33,306 bases of DNA from Arthrobacter sp. H20 (GTDB lineage: Bacteria; Actinomycetota; Actinomycetes; Actinomycetales; Micrococcaceae): assembly GCF_000520515.1 (NCBI RefSeq), contig NZ_KI914713.1, forward strand, positions 53,129 through 86,434. Direction: 5' to 3'. The position numbers and the translations under genes are program-made. Of the stretch, positions 7,534 through 15,290 are shown in pieces (within the stretch, counting starts at the first letter, position 1; each line of letters starts with the position of its first letter). Under the pieces are notes generated by a model. The model was not told where the DNA came from and ran no database searches. It worked only from the letters and a program-made list of their open reading frames with translations.

Positions 7534-9851
7534 TGACGCTCAATAGCTCCGCTGCCCCCGCACCCTCCGAATCCCGGAAGTTCAACATCGACACGGTTGC
7601 CCATGCCACCGATACCCCGGAACTGGAACTCCCCTGGGCCGCTCTTGGGTTGAAGGAAAACGAGTTCGACCGGGTGGTCGAGATTCTCGGCCGTCGTCCC
7701 ACCGCAGCCGAGCTGGCCATGTACTCGGTGATGTGGAGCGAACACTGCTCCTACAAATCCTCCAAAGTGCACCTCAAGCAGTTCGGCGACAAGGTCACCG
7801 ATGCCATGAAGAAACACCTCCTCGTGGGTATCGGTGAGAACGCCGGCGTCGTCGACATCGGCGATGGCTGGGCCGTTACGTTCAAGGTGGAATCCCACAA
7901 CCACCCCTCCTTCGTGGAGCCGTACCAGGGTGCCGCGACCGGAGTCGGCGGCATTGTCCGCGACATTATTTCGATGGGCGCCCGCCCGGTGGCAATCATG
8001 GATCCGCTGCGGTTCGGTGCGATCGACCACCCCGACACCCCACGGCTGGTGCACGGCATCGTGTCGGGTATTGGCGGGTACGGCAACTCACTGGGCCTGC
8101 CGAATATCGGCGGCGAAGTGGTGTTCGGCTCCGTTTACCAGGGAAACCCGCTGGTCAACGCACTGGCCGTGGGTGTCCTGCGCCATGAGGACATCCGCCT
8201 GGCCAACGCCTCAGGTGTAGGCAACAAGGTGGTGCTCTTCGGTGCCCGCACCGGTGGAGACGGCATTGGCGGCGCGTCAGTGCTGGCGTCGGAGTCATTC
8301 GATGCCGACAAGCCATCCAAGCGCCCGGCCGTCCAAGTGGGCGACCCATTCGCCGAGAAGGTACTCATCGAGTGCTGCCTCGAACTGTTCAAAGCCTCGG
8401 TGGTTGAGGGCATCCAGGATCTCGGTGCCGCCGGCATCTCCTGCGCCACGTCCGAGCTGGCGTCCAACGGCGATGGCGGCATGCACGTGGAACTGACCGA
8501 TGTACTGCTGCGCGATCCGTCACTGACACCCGGTGAGATCCTGATGTCCGAGTCGCAGGAACGCATGATGGCAGTTGTGACCCCTGCCAACACTGCGGCG
8601 TTCGAAGCGATCATGGAGAAGTGGAACGTCGAGTACTCCTGGCTTGGTGAGGTCACCGACACCGGCCGCCTCATCATCGAGTGGGACGGCGAGAAGATCG
8701 TCGACGTCGATCCCCGCACCGTCGCCCACGACGGCCCCGTCTACAACCGCCCTTTCCACCGGCCCTCCTGGCTCGATGCGCTCCAGGAGGACACGTTCGA
8801 TGGTGACCGGCCAGCGGACGGCGATGCGCTGCGCGCAGCGGTCCTGGAACTTATGGCAGCACCGAACATGTGTTCAAAGGACTGGATCACCAACCAGTAC
8901 GACCGCTTTGTGCAGGGAAATACCGCTCTCGCGATGCCCGACGACGCCGGAGTGGTGCGGGTGGATGAGGAAACGGGCCTCGGCGTTGCCATCTCCACCG
9001 ACGCCAACGGCCGCTACTCCTACCTCAACCCCTACGAGGGCGCCCGTCTGGCCCTCGCCGAGGCTTACCGCAACGTCGCCACCACCGGCGCCAAGCCATT
9101 GGCCGTCACCGACTGCCTGAACTTCGGCTCCCCCGAGGATCCCGAGGTGATGTGGCAGTTCGCCGAAACTGTGCGCGGCCTAGCCGACGCCTGCCACGAA
9201 CTCGGCGTCCCGGTCACCGGCGGCAATGTGTCCCTCTACAACCAGACGGGCGGCGTTGCCATCCACCCGACGCCGGTGGTCGGAGTCTTGGGCGTGTTCG
9301 ACGACGTCGCCCGCCGCACCCCCTCGGGCTGGCGTGATGACGGCCAGGCCATTTACCTGCTGGGCACCACCCGTAACGAGCTGGACGGCTCCGAGTGGGC
9401 CAACCTCCGCGGGCACCTGGGCGGGCAACCCCCTGTGGCTGATCTGACTGCTGAGAAAACCCTCGCTGCCATCCTGGTCAATTCATCCCGTGACGGCATG
9501 ATCGACGCAGCACATGACCTTTCCGAGGGAGGGCTGGCCGCAGCGCTGTCCGAGGCAGCACTGCGCTTCGGCGTTGGCGCCCGGATCGGGATTGACGAGC
9601 TCTGCGAGCGCGACGGCGTCGACCCGTTCACCGCACTGTTCTCCGAATCGCAGGGGCGCGCAATCGTCAGCGTTGCCCGTTCCGAGGAGGTACGGTTCAA
9701 CGACATGTGCACGGCACGCAACTACCCGCACCTCAGAATTGGTGTAGTCGATGCTGAGAACGGCGCGTTGGACGTGCAGGGACACTTCACCCTGCCACTT
9801 GGAGAGTTGCGCACCGCTCACGAGGCCACCCTGCCCGACCACTTCGCCTAG
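7533..9851 (+). CDS. purL: Phosphoribosylformylglycinamidine synthase subunit PurL
   Basis: Converts formylglycinamide ribotide, ammonia and ATP to FGAM in purine synthesis. At 772 residues it is the short PurL that works with separate PurS and PurQ. It carries duplicated AIR-synthase-type halves; diagnostic segments are [80 protein letters not shown] and [15 protein letters not shown]. The GTG at 7533 overlaps the purQ stop by one base. It ends the purSQL cluster; a repeat/hairpin follows directly. Confidence 0.96.
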   Translation: MTLNSSAAPAPSESRKFNIDTVAHATDTPELELPWAALGLKENEFDRVVEILGRRPTAAELAMYSVMWSEHCSYKSSKVHLKQFGDKVTDAMKKHLLVGIGENAGVVDIGDGWAVTFKVESHNHPSFVEPYQGAATGVGGIVRDIISMGARPVAIMDPLRFGAIDHPDTPRLVHGIVSGIGGYGNSLGLPNIGGEVVFGSVYQGNPLVNALAVGVLRHEDIRLANASGVGNKVVLFGARTGGDGIGGASVLASESFDADKPSKRPAVQVGDPFAEKVLIECCLELFKASVVEGIQDLGAAGISCATSELASNGDGGMHVELTDVLLRDPSLTPGEILMSESQERMMAVVTPANTAAFEAIMEKWNVEYSWLGEVTDTGRLIIEWDGEKIVDVDPRTVAHDGPVYNRPFHRPSWLDALQEDTFDGDRPADGDALRAAVLELMAAPNMCSKDWITNQYDRFVQGNTALAMPDDAGVVRVDEETGLGVAISTDANGRYSYLNPYEGARLALAEAYRNVATTGAKPLAVTDCLNFGSPEDPEVMWQFAETVRGLADACHELGVPVTGGNVSLYNQTGGVAIHPTPVVGVLGVFDDVARRTPSGWRDDGQAIYLLGTTRNELDGSEWANLRGHLGGQPPVADLTAEKTLAAILVNSSRDGMIDAAHDLSEGGLAAALSEAALRFGVGARIGIDELCERDGVDPFTALFSESQGRAIVSVARSEEVRFNDMCTARNYPHLRIGVVDAENGALDVQGHFTLPLGELRTAHEATLPDHFA

Positions 9852-9862
9852 CGCTCCGCCGC

Positions 9863-9935
9863 ACCCGATACCGGCAGCCGAACCCGATACCGGCAGCCGC
9901 GCCCGATATTTCAGGGGCGTTTGCCGGAATCGGGT
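9863..9935. repeat. 19-bp tandem repeat forming a hairpin between purL and a convergent gene
   Basis: Two copies of a 19-base unit start at 9863 and 9882 (ACCCGATACCGGCAGCCG followed by A or C), with a degenerate third start at 9901 (GCCCGATA). An inverted arm TGCCGGAATCGGGT at 9922-9935 can pair with the first 14 bases of either copy with one mismatch. The location between the convergent ends of purL and the DUF1990 gene suggests a bidirectional terminator whose 5' arm has been duplicated. Confidence 0.6.
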
Positions 9936-9941
9936 CGGAAA

Positions 9942-10472
9942 CTAGCGGGCCAGCCGTTGCGCGGTAGCGAGGTACCGGCGGGTCACGAGCTCCTGGCAGA
10001 ACCGGGCTACGGGGGCGCCCAGGACAAAGAACCAGTTGGCGTGCCGGCTGAAGGCGAACACTTCAAAGTAGACAGCCCCGTCCGGCGCTAGTACAGCGAT
10101 GAAAGCCTCTTCTCCGCGTTCGGGGTGGCCCGGCAGCGTGCCATACCCAAACCCGGCCCGCTGCGCCCCACCGGCGTGGTCGTTATCAACCGGTTCTTCG
10201 GTCCAGACAACCCGACATGGCGCCGGCAGCCGGAGCCGACCAACACCAAAGGCTGGCACCACATCGCTGCCAACGACTGCACGGGCCTGGCCTGCCGGAA
10301 CGCTTAGCCCGGCGCCGCGGTGCAGTTGCCAGGACAGGATCCCCTCGGCGAGCCGTGCGTAGGCTGTGTACCCTGTTCCCACGCGAGCCCGCCGGCTGAC
10401 CGTGCGATAACCGGGTAGGGATTCGCCCCGCTGGCTCAGTCCAACTGGCTCATACGTAAAATTAGGTGTCAT
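9942..10472 (-). CDS. DUF1990 family protein
   Basis: About 176 residues from ATG 10472 (MTPNFTYEPVGLSQRGE). Family-like features are the early F.Y..VG segment, GYRTVSRRARVGTGYTAYARL, a central LRLPAPCRVVWTEEP strand, GFGYGTLPGHPERGEEAF and the C-terminal FSRHANWFFVLGAPVARFCQELVTRRYL. DUF1990 proteins are small and soluble with no proven activity; plant members are linked to UV responses. The start lies inside the upstream MmcQ-like gene, overlapping it by 11 bases, so the two are likely co-translated. A longer open frame to 10556 is antisense to nothing but is inside the upstream gene and lacks family similarity. Confidence 0.8.
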   Translation of the reverse strand: MTPNFTYEPVGLSQRGESLPGYRTVSRRARVGTGYTAYARLAEGILSWQLHRGAGLSVPAGQARAVVGSDVVPAFGVGRLRLPAPCRVVWTEEPVDNDHAGGAQRAGFGYGTLPGHPERGEEAFIAVLAPDGAVYFEVFAFSRHANWFFVLGAPVARFCQELVTRRYLATAQRLAR

Positions 10473-10857
10473 CTTCTGCTGCCCATCTGCTCCAGCCGAG
10501 CGTCGCGCGGTCTCGCACCGGCAGCGATGCCACCACGAGGTCGTAGGAATCCTCAATCATGTCGCGGATCATCGGGTCCGGGAGGCTACCGGTACACGAC
10601 ACACCATTCCAGTGTGTTTTATTCAGGTGGTAGGCGCCCACAATCTCCGGGTGCGCGGCTCGCAGCTGTTCCGCCAGTTGAGGTTCACACTTCAGGCTGA
10701 TTGACAATGCCACGTCCGATAGATCGGACAGGGCAAACATCTTCGCAACACCCCCCGGCGCTTTCACCTTGAACACCGAGGCTGTGGGGCCAAAGGGGAA
10801 GTCCTCGAACGCACCCGGCAGCCCCAGGCACAAATCCCGCAGAACAGCTGCTTCCAT
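10462..10857 (-). CDS. MmcQ/YjbR family DNA-binding-like protein
   Basis: 131 residues from ATG 10857 (MEAAVLRDLCLGLPGAFEDFPFG). Recognised by the MmcQ/YjbR pattern: the LPGAFEDFPFG segment, VFKVKAPGGVAKMFALSDL, SLKCEPQLAEQLRAAHPEIVGAYHLNKTHWNGV and the C-terminal MIEDSYDLVVASLPVRDR. The fold resembles double-wing DNA-binding proteins such as CyaY-like folds, but the biological role is not established. It overlaps the DUF1990 gene start and is divergent from the DUF1206 gene, with 60 bases between starts. The frame continues upstream to 11094 inside the divergent gene and was trimmed to this start. Confidence 0.82.
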   Translation of the reverse strand: MEAAVLRDLCLGLPGAFEDFPFGPTASVFKVKAPGGVAKMFALSDLSDVALSISLKCEPQLAEQLRAAHPEIVGAYHLNKTHWNGVSCTGSLPDPMIRDMIEDSYDLVVASLPVRDRATLGWSRWAAEDDT

Positions 10858-10917
10858 AGAGTGAGCGTACCGCCAAAGAATGGCAGGATGGGAGGACACC
10901 AACTGCAGGAGAGCACC

Positions 10918-11745
10918 ATGAGCGAGGCAAAACGCCAGGCCGGCAAGGCAGCCGACGCCGCCGAAGACGTATCGGATTCCAAGGCCTTCGAAATCGCCGC
11001 CAGGGCAGGCTACATTGCGGCCGGGCTGCTGCACCTCCTGATCGGCGTGATCGCGCTCCGGGTAGCGATGGGCGGGTCCGGCAGTGCTGACCAAAGTGGT
11101 GCGATCAGCGCCCTGGGGAACGGGCCCGGCGGCTCGCTGCTCTTGTGGGCCTGCTCGATCGGATCGATCGCCCTAGCCCTCTTCATGCTCAGCGAGGTGT
11201 TCTTCGGCGCCCACGGAATGAAGGACTCCGACAAGCTCAAGTTCCGCGCCAAGAACGCGGCCAAAGGGGTGACCTACGGCGTCATCGGTGGCACCTTCGC
11301 CACCTACGCTGCGGGTGGCAGCAGTGACAGCAGCGAAAGCACCCAGAACGTGAGCGCCTCCCTCATGTCCAACCCCGCAGGCTCGTTCCTGCTGATAGCG
11401 GTCGGAGCAGCAGTGATGGTGGTCGGTGGATACTTCATCTACAGCGGCGTAACCAGGAAATTCCGGGAGAACCTGTCGGGACTGCCCGGCAAAGGCGCCG
11501 GCACCGCGGTGGTCCGCCTCGGCATGATCGGCTATGTCGCCAAGGGAGCGGCTCTGCTGGTGTTGGGCCTGCTGTTCATCGTTGCAACGCTCCAGAATGA
11601 TCCCGAGGAGTCCACCGGCCTGGACGGCGCCCTGAAGTCCCTGCAGGGCCAGCCCTACGGTGCGTGGATTCTTGGCGTGATAGCAGTTGGCCTGATCGCC
11701 TACGGCGTCTTCATGGTGATCCGGTCCCGCTACCAGAAGATGTAG
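10918..11745 (+). CDS. DUF1206 domain membrane protein
   Basis: 275 residues from ATG 10918, preceded by GGAG at about 7 bases. The protein shows the DUF1206 repeat architecture: three similar units of two helices, each opening with a Gly-rich helix after a basic segment (ARAGYIAAGLLHLLIGVIAL; AAKGVTYGVIGGTFATYA; RLGMIGYVAKGAALLVLGL). The six predicted membrane helices are at about 30-52, 75-97, 115-132, 150-172, 193-215 and 235-258. The function of the family is unknown. The stop is one base from the stop of the convergent CoA-binding gene. The frame is open upstream to 10861, but that part lacks a ribosome binding site. Confidence 0.85.
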   Translation: MSEAKRQAGKAADAAEDVSDSKAFEIAARAGYIAAGLLHLLIGVIALRVAMGGSGSADQSGAISALGNGPGGSLLLWACSIGSIALALFMLSEVFFGAHGMKDSDKLKFRAKNAAKGVTYGVIGGTFATYAAGGSSDSSESTQNVSASLMSNPAGSFLLIAVGAAVMVVGGYFIYSGVTRKFRENLSGLPGKGAGTAVVRLGMIGYVAKGAALLVLGLLFIVATLQNDPEESTGLDGALKSLQGQPYGAWILGVIAVGLIAYGVFMVIRSRYQKM

Positions 11746-11746
11746 C

Positions 11747-12163
11747 CTACAGCCCGAGTCGCGGCGCTTCGATCGCCGGGCAGGTGTCCATAACGACGGC
11801 GAGGCCAGCTGATGCCGCGCGGGCGGCAGCCGCCTCATCGATCACACCGAGCTGCAGCCAGACCGCCTTTGCCCCCACCTCGATGGCCTGATCCACTACC
11901 GCGCCCACCTTCGACGAATTCACAAAACAGTCGACAACGTCGATAGTTCCTGGGATGTCGTCCAACCGCCGGTACCCGGTCCGACCGTGAACCTCGTCGC
12001 CCTTGAGGCTGACCGGGATCACCTCCATCCCGAGGTGATCAATCAAGAACCTGGAGACCCCGAGCGCCGCGCGTCGGGGGTTATTGGAGAGCCCGACCAC
12101 CGCCCAGCGGGCGGGCGTGGTGAGGAGTGTGCGGATTACTTCAGGATCGTTGCTTTGTGACAT
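11747..12163 (-). CDS. CoA-binding domain protein (YccU-like)
   Basis: A stand-alone Rossmann-type CoA-binding domain of 138 residues. The nucleotide-loop segment is WAVVGLSNNPRRAALGVSRFL, followed by VIPVSLKGDEVHGR, the IDVVDCFVNSSKVGAVVDQAIEVGAKAVWLQLG block and VVMDTCPAIE, all typical of the succinyl-CoA-ligase-alpha-like YccU family. Small members bind CoA or acyl-CoA, but their role is unclear. It is transcribed away from the first SAM riboswitch, and a second family member ends the sfnG-metY unit at 20759-21262. The ATG at 12163 is preceded by GAAAGGTGCG. Confidence 0.88.
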   Translation of the reverse strand: MSQSNDPEVIRTLLTTPARWAVVGLSNNPRRAALGVSRFLIDHLGMEVIPVSLKGDEVHGRTGYRRLDDIPGTIDVVDCFVNSSKVGAVVDQAIEVGAKAVWLQLGVIDEAAAARAASAGLAVVMDTCPAIEAPRLGL

Positions 12164-12209
12164 AGTGGCGCACCTTTCGCTGCAATCGGTCGGATTGTTA
12201 CGCCAGCAC

Positions 12210-12239
12210 TTGCGATGAACCCGTGAACAGGAGTTTAGT
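12210..12239 (+). promoter_or_regulatory. Candidate promoter of the first SAM-riboswitch unit
   Basis: TTGCGA (12210-12215) and TTTAGT (12234-12239) are 18 bases apart. Transcription would start about 7 bases downstream, just before the P1 stem of the riboswitch. The second riboswitch has a similarly placed pair, which supports the call. Confidence 0.4.
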
Positions 12240-12246
12240 GGTTCTT

Positions 12247-12380
12247 GACCATCCCGAGCGGCCGAGAGACCTGGATCGATGAAGCCGCAGCAACCCTGGC
12301 CATCCGGCTGACCACCTGCAGAGCATGAGTGCAGCGGAAAACCGGTGACAGTAGGGTGCTACCGCCAGGACCGATGGAGA
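12247..12380 (+). promoter_or_regulatory. SAM riboswitch (SAM-I clan; possibly SAM-I/IV variant) before the ABC-acs unit
   Basis: The conserved core is present: GAGCGG, GAGAGA, then GATGAAGCCGCAGCAACC, a variable hairpin region (12296-12345) and AGGGTGCTA followed by GCCAGG. P1 is CCATC (12249-12253) with GATGG (12373-12377). CCTGGC after GCAACC pairs with GCCAGG. Only about 3 bases separate GCCAGG from the P1 3' strand, leaving no room for the P4 hairpin of classical SAM-I. The ribosome binding site GGAG (12376-12379) overlaps the P1 3' strand, 8 bases before the ATG at 12388, which suggests control of translation start. The class call is from memory of consensus; Rfam models would decide it. 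Confidence 0.87.
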
Positions 12381-12387
12381 TAATCCT

Positions 12388-13200
12388 ATGACCGTTCTGG
12401 CATCACCACGCTCAACTGCTGCTGTGCCCACCAAGCAGGCTCTCAATGTGACCTTCGCAGGACTGGGCCGCAGCTTCGGATCGGGCTCCGACCGGCGCAC
12501 GGTCCTGCGGGACATCAACTTCGAGGTCAGCGCCGGCGAAGTCCTCGCTATCCTAGGCCCCAGCGGCTGCGGAAAATCAACGCTGCTCAGAGCGGCCGCA
12601 GGACTGGATGCACTCAACGCCGGGTCAGTACTGATTGACGGTATCGAAGTCCACGGCATCAACGAACGGTGCGCAGTGGCGTTTCAGGAACCACGGCTCC
12701 TGCCCTGGCACACGCTGCAGGCCAACGTGGCCATCGGCTTACCGAAAGCGTCCAGCGCCAGCGAGGGCAAGACCAAGGTAGCTGAGCTGCTACACCTCGT
12801 GGAGCTCGACGCGTTCGCCAAACACCGGCCGCGGGAAGTGTCAGGGGGAATGGCGCAGCGTGCCTCTCTGGCACGTGCACTGGCGCGCAACCCAGGGGTC
12901 CTCATTCTCGACGAACCGTTCGGAGCGCTCGACGCCCTGACCCGGATCAAAATGCAGGACTTGCTCCTCGATATCCACCGTGCCCAGCCCACCACCGTCC
13001 TGCTCGTGACCCACGATGTCGACGAAGCGCTGCAACTGGCAGACCGCATCATCGTCCTCGGTTCCGATGCGGACTTGCCCGGCGCGACGATCACCGAGGT
13101 GCTCACCGTTCCGGGTCAGCGCCCCCGCAGCCGCAACTCAGCCGATCTGGGCCGAATGCGCAGCTCCCTGCTGACCTCCCTTGGGGTTACTGGCCACTAG
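12388..13200 (+). CDS. ABC transporter ATP-binding protein, sulfonate/nitrate/taurine type (SsuB-like)
   Basis: Energises import with the binding protein and permease that follow. 270 residues. Walker A is GPSGCGKST (about 52-60), the Q-loop is VAFQEPRLLPWHTL, the signature is VSGGMAQRASLARAL, Walker B is VLILDEPFGALD and the switch is THDVDEAL. QEPRLLPW and DEPFGALDALTR are characteristic of the SsuB/TauB/NrtD subfamily. The gene is directly behind a SAM riboswitch whose P1 stem includes its ribosome binding site, so it should be expressed when SAM or methionine is low. That points to organosulfur as cargo rather than nitrate. A 147-base gap precedes the binding-protein gene. Confidence 0.9.
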   Translation: MTVLASPRSTAAVPTKQALNVTFAGLGRSFGSGSDRRTVLRDINFEVSAGEVLAILGPSGCGKSTLLRAAAGLDALNAGSVLIDGIEVHGINERCAVAFQEPRLLPWHTLQANVAIGLPKASSASEGKTKVAELLHLVELDAFAKHRPREVSGGMAQRASLARALARNPGVLILDEPFGALDALTRIKMQDLLLDIHRAQPTTVLLVTHDVDEALQLADRIIVLGSDADLPGATITEVLTVPGQRPRSRNSADLGRMRSSLLTSLGVTGH

Positions 13201-13347
13201 GCCAGGCCAGCTCCTGCCCTTCGGGCTCCCCCGCATCCCCCTGCCCTGCTGCACCTGCGGCCTCCGTGCCGTCCGCGTCGCCCACCCAACGCATTCTTCC
13301 TCTCACGCAAGTCGTCCTGAACGATTTGTCTCACCCTAAGGACCCTC

Positions 13348-14391
13348 ATGACCAGCCACCCCGCCTCCCGCTCCCGCCGCCCAGTCCTGTGCGTCGCTTC
13401 ACTCGCCGCCGTCGTCTCCCTTTCGCTGACGGGCTGCATGGCCGGTGAGGACGCCGCCGGACCAGCTGGCGCCGCTGGCGGAGAGCTGAACATCGACTTC
13501 GCCACCTATAACCCGCTGAGCCTGGTAATCAAGGAGCAGGGGTGGCTGGAGGATGAGCTGGCTGACCAGAACGTGACAGTCAACTGGATCCAATCCGCCG
13601 GGTCCAACAAGGCCAACGAGGCACTGCGGGCGGGAGCCATCGACGTCGGCTCCACAGCCGGTTCAGCAGCTCTGCTTGCCCGGTCCAACGGCTCGCCCAT
13701 CAAGACGATCGACATCTACTCCCAGCCGGAATGGGCTGCCCTGGTGACCAACGAAAACTCCGACATCCAGGAGATCGAAGACCTGCGCGGCAAGTCCATT
13801 GCCGCGACCAAAGGCACCGACCCGTACTTTTTCCTGCTGCAGGCCCTCGAAGCCGGCGGAATCGATCCGTCCGAGGTGACAGTTCAGAACCTGCAGCACG
13901 CCGACGGGCGGGCTGCCCTGGCGAACGGGTCGGTCGACGCCTGGTCCGGCCTCGACCCGATCATGGCTTCAGCCGAGCAGGACGGCGCCACCCTTTTCTT
14001 CAGGGACATCGACTTCAACACCTACGGTTTCCTGAACGCCACCGAGGACTTCCTCGAGGAAAGTCCCGAGCTGGCCCAGACCGTCGTGAACGCCTATGAA
14101 AAGGCCCGTGAATGGGCCACTGAAAACCCTGAGGAGACGGCCGAGATCCTCGCCGAGGTGGCAGGGATCGACGTCGAGATCGCCAATGCGGTCATCATTG
14201 ACCGCACCAACCTGGACATCGATCCAGCCCCGGGCGAGGCACAGCGGGCTGTGCTGGAGAAGATCGGCCCGGTATTCGTCGAATCCGGTGACGTCTCCAG
14301 CCAGGAACAAATTGACGAAGCGCTGGACACCCTCTTTGACGACTCCCTGGTGAGTAACGCGGATCCCACGGCTATTGAGGCCTCCTCATGA
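13348..14391 (+). CDS. Sulfonate-type ABC transporter substrate-binding lipoprotein (SsuA-like)
   Basis: Captures the substrate outside the membrane. 347 residues; the ATG at 13348 has AAGGA 5 bases upstream. The lipoprotein signal ends in SLTGC (Cys about residue 31). The mature part fits the periplasmic binding fold of SsuA/TauA proteins: FATYNPLSLVIKEQGWLEDEL, the AGAIDVGSTAGSAAL block, IYSQPEWAALV, the DLRGKSIAATKGTDPYFFLLQALEAGG hinge region and VDAWSGLDPIMASAEQDG. The exact ligand (alkanesulfonate, methanesulfonate, sulfoacetate or another) is not readable. The stop overlaps the permease ATG (ATGA). Confidence 0.88.
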   Translation: MTSHPASRSRRPVLCVASLAAVVSLSLTGCMAGEDAAGPAGAAGGELNIDFATYNPLSLVIKEQGWLEDELADQNVTVNWIQSAGSNKANEALRAGAIDVGSTAGSAALLARSNGSPIKTIDIYSQPEWAALVTNENSDIQEIEDLRGKSIAATKGTDPYFFLLQALEAGGIDPSEVTVQNLQHADGRAALANGSVDAWSGLDPIMASAEQDGATLFFRDIDFNTYGFLNATEDFLEESPELAQTVVNAYEKAREWATENPEETAEILAEVAGIDVEIANAVIIDRTNLDIDPAPGEAQRAVLEKIGPVFVESGDVSSQEQIDEALDTLFDDSLVSNADPTAIEASS

Positions 14392-15290
14392 CGGGCGTCG
14401 GGAATCCGTACGTTGACGAGAAGAGTGTTAGTGGCGTGGACACGGCCGGAGGCTCTACCGTGGCAACTGCTGGGCCTGCACAGCCGCCGCCTAGCCGTGG
14501 CGGACCGGCGCATGGATGGTCCCACACCGGCCTGCTGCAGCGCAGCTGGGTGCGTCTGCTCCTCGGGTTGATCCTCCCCGGGCTGATTCTCACCCTCTGG
14601 CAGTTGAACTCGGTAATCGGCCCGTTCAGCGCCGTCCAGGTCCCACCACCCGCGGCGGTATTCAACGCGGCCGTCGAGCTGATCCAGCGTGGTGAACTAT
14701 GGACCCACATCGGTATCTCCACCCAACGGGTGCTCCTTGGTTTTACCTTCGGCGCAACCCTTGGCCTGACCATCGGGTCGCTGGTGGGACTGTCGCGGAT
14801 CGCCGACGCCCTGCTGGCGCCGACCATCGGCGCGCTGCGGGCCGTCCCATCGCTGGCCTGGGTGCCACTGCTGATCCTGTGGATGAAGATCGGTGAAGAT
14901 TCGAAGGTCACGCTGATCCTCATTGGCGCTTTCTTCCCAGTCTTCACCACCGTGTACCTCGCCCTGCGCCATGTTGACCGGAACCTGGTGGAGGCTGGCA
15001 GGGCGTTCGGGCTGAACGGATTCAAGCTGTTGACCACAGTGCAGCTCCCTGCGGTGATTCCCTCGGTCTTCTCCGGTCTGCGGCTGGGCCTCGCCCAGGC
15101 GTGGCTGTTCCTGGTCGCCGCCGAACTCATTGCCTCCTCGCTGGGCCTCGGGTATCTGCTCACCGATTCGCAGTACAACGGGCGGGTAGACAGGATCTTC
15201 CTCGCGATCATCCTGCTGGCAGTCATCGGCAAGAGCACCGACGCTCTTTTGGGGGTCGCTGAGAAGTGGGCGGTGCGACGATGGACCTGA
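14388..15290 (+). CDS. Sulfonate-type ABC transporter permease (SsuC-like)
   Basis: A membrane subunit of 300 residues with a ~60-residue Gly/Pro-rich cytoplasmic start, then about six helices. The EAA loop that docks the ATPase reads VEAGRAFGLNGFKLLTTVQLPAVIPSVFSGLRLGLAQAW, a good match to the binding-protein-dependent permease family. GALRAVPSLAWVPLLILWMKIGE is a typical SsuC/NrtB/TauC segment. The start ATG 14388 overlaps the binding-protein stop, and the 3' end overlaps the acetyl-CoA synthetase start by 10 bases. The four genes therefore form one tightly coupled unit. Confidence 0.9.
   Translation: MTGVGNPYVDEKSVSGVDTAGGSTVATAGPAQPPPSRGGPAHGWSHTGLLQRSWVRLLLGLILPGLILTLWQLNSVIGPFSAVQVPPPAAVFNAAVELIQRGELWTHIGISTQRVLLGFTFGATLGLTIGSLVGLSRIADALLAPTIGALRAVPSLAWVPLLILWMKIGEDSKVTLILIGAFFPVFTTVYLALRHVDRNLVEAGRAFGLNGFKLLTTVQLPAVIPSVFSGLRLGLAQAWLFLVAAELIASSLGLGYLLTDSQYNGRVDRIFLAIILLAVIGKSTDALLGVAEKWAVRRWT

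Noticed and set aside
9863-9935. Possible CRISPR-like or mobile-element repeat
   Set aside because: Only two 19-base copies without spacers; the paired inverted arm between convergent genes fits a terminator.
12388-15290. Nitrate importer reading of the ABC genes
   Set aside because: The NrtD/SsuB families are similar, but the SAM riboswitch upstream and the sfnG-metY neighbours favour an organosulfur substrate.
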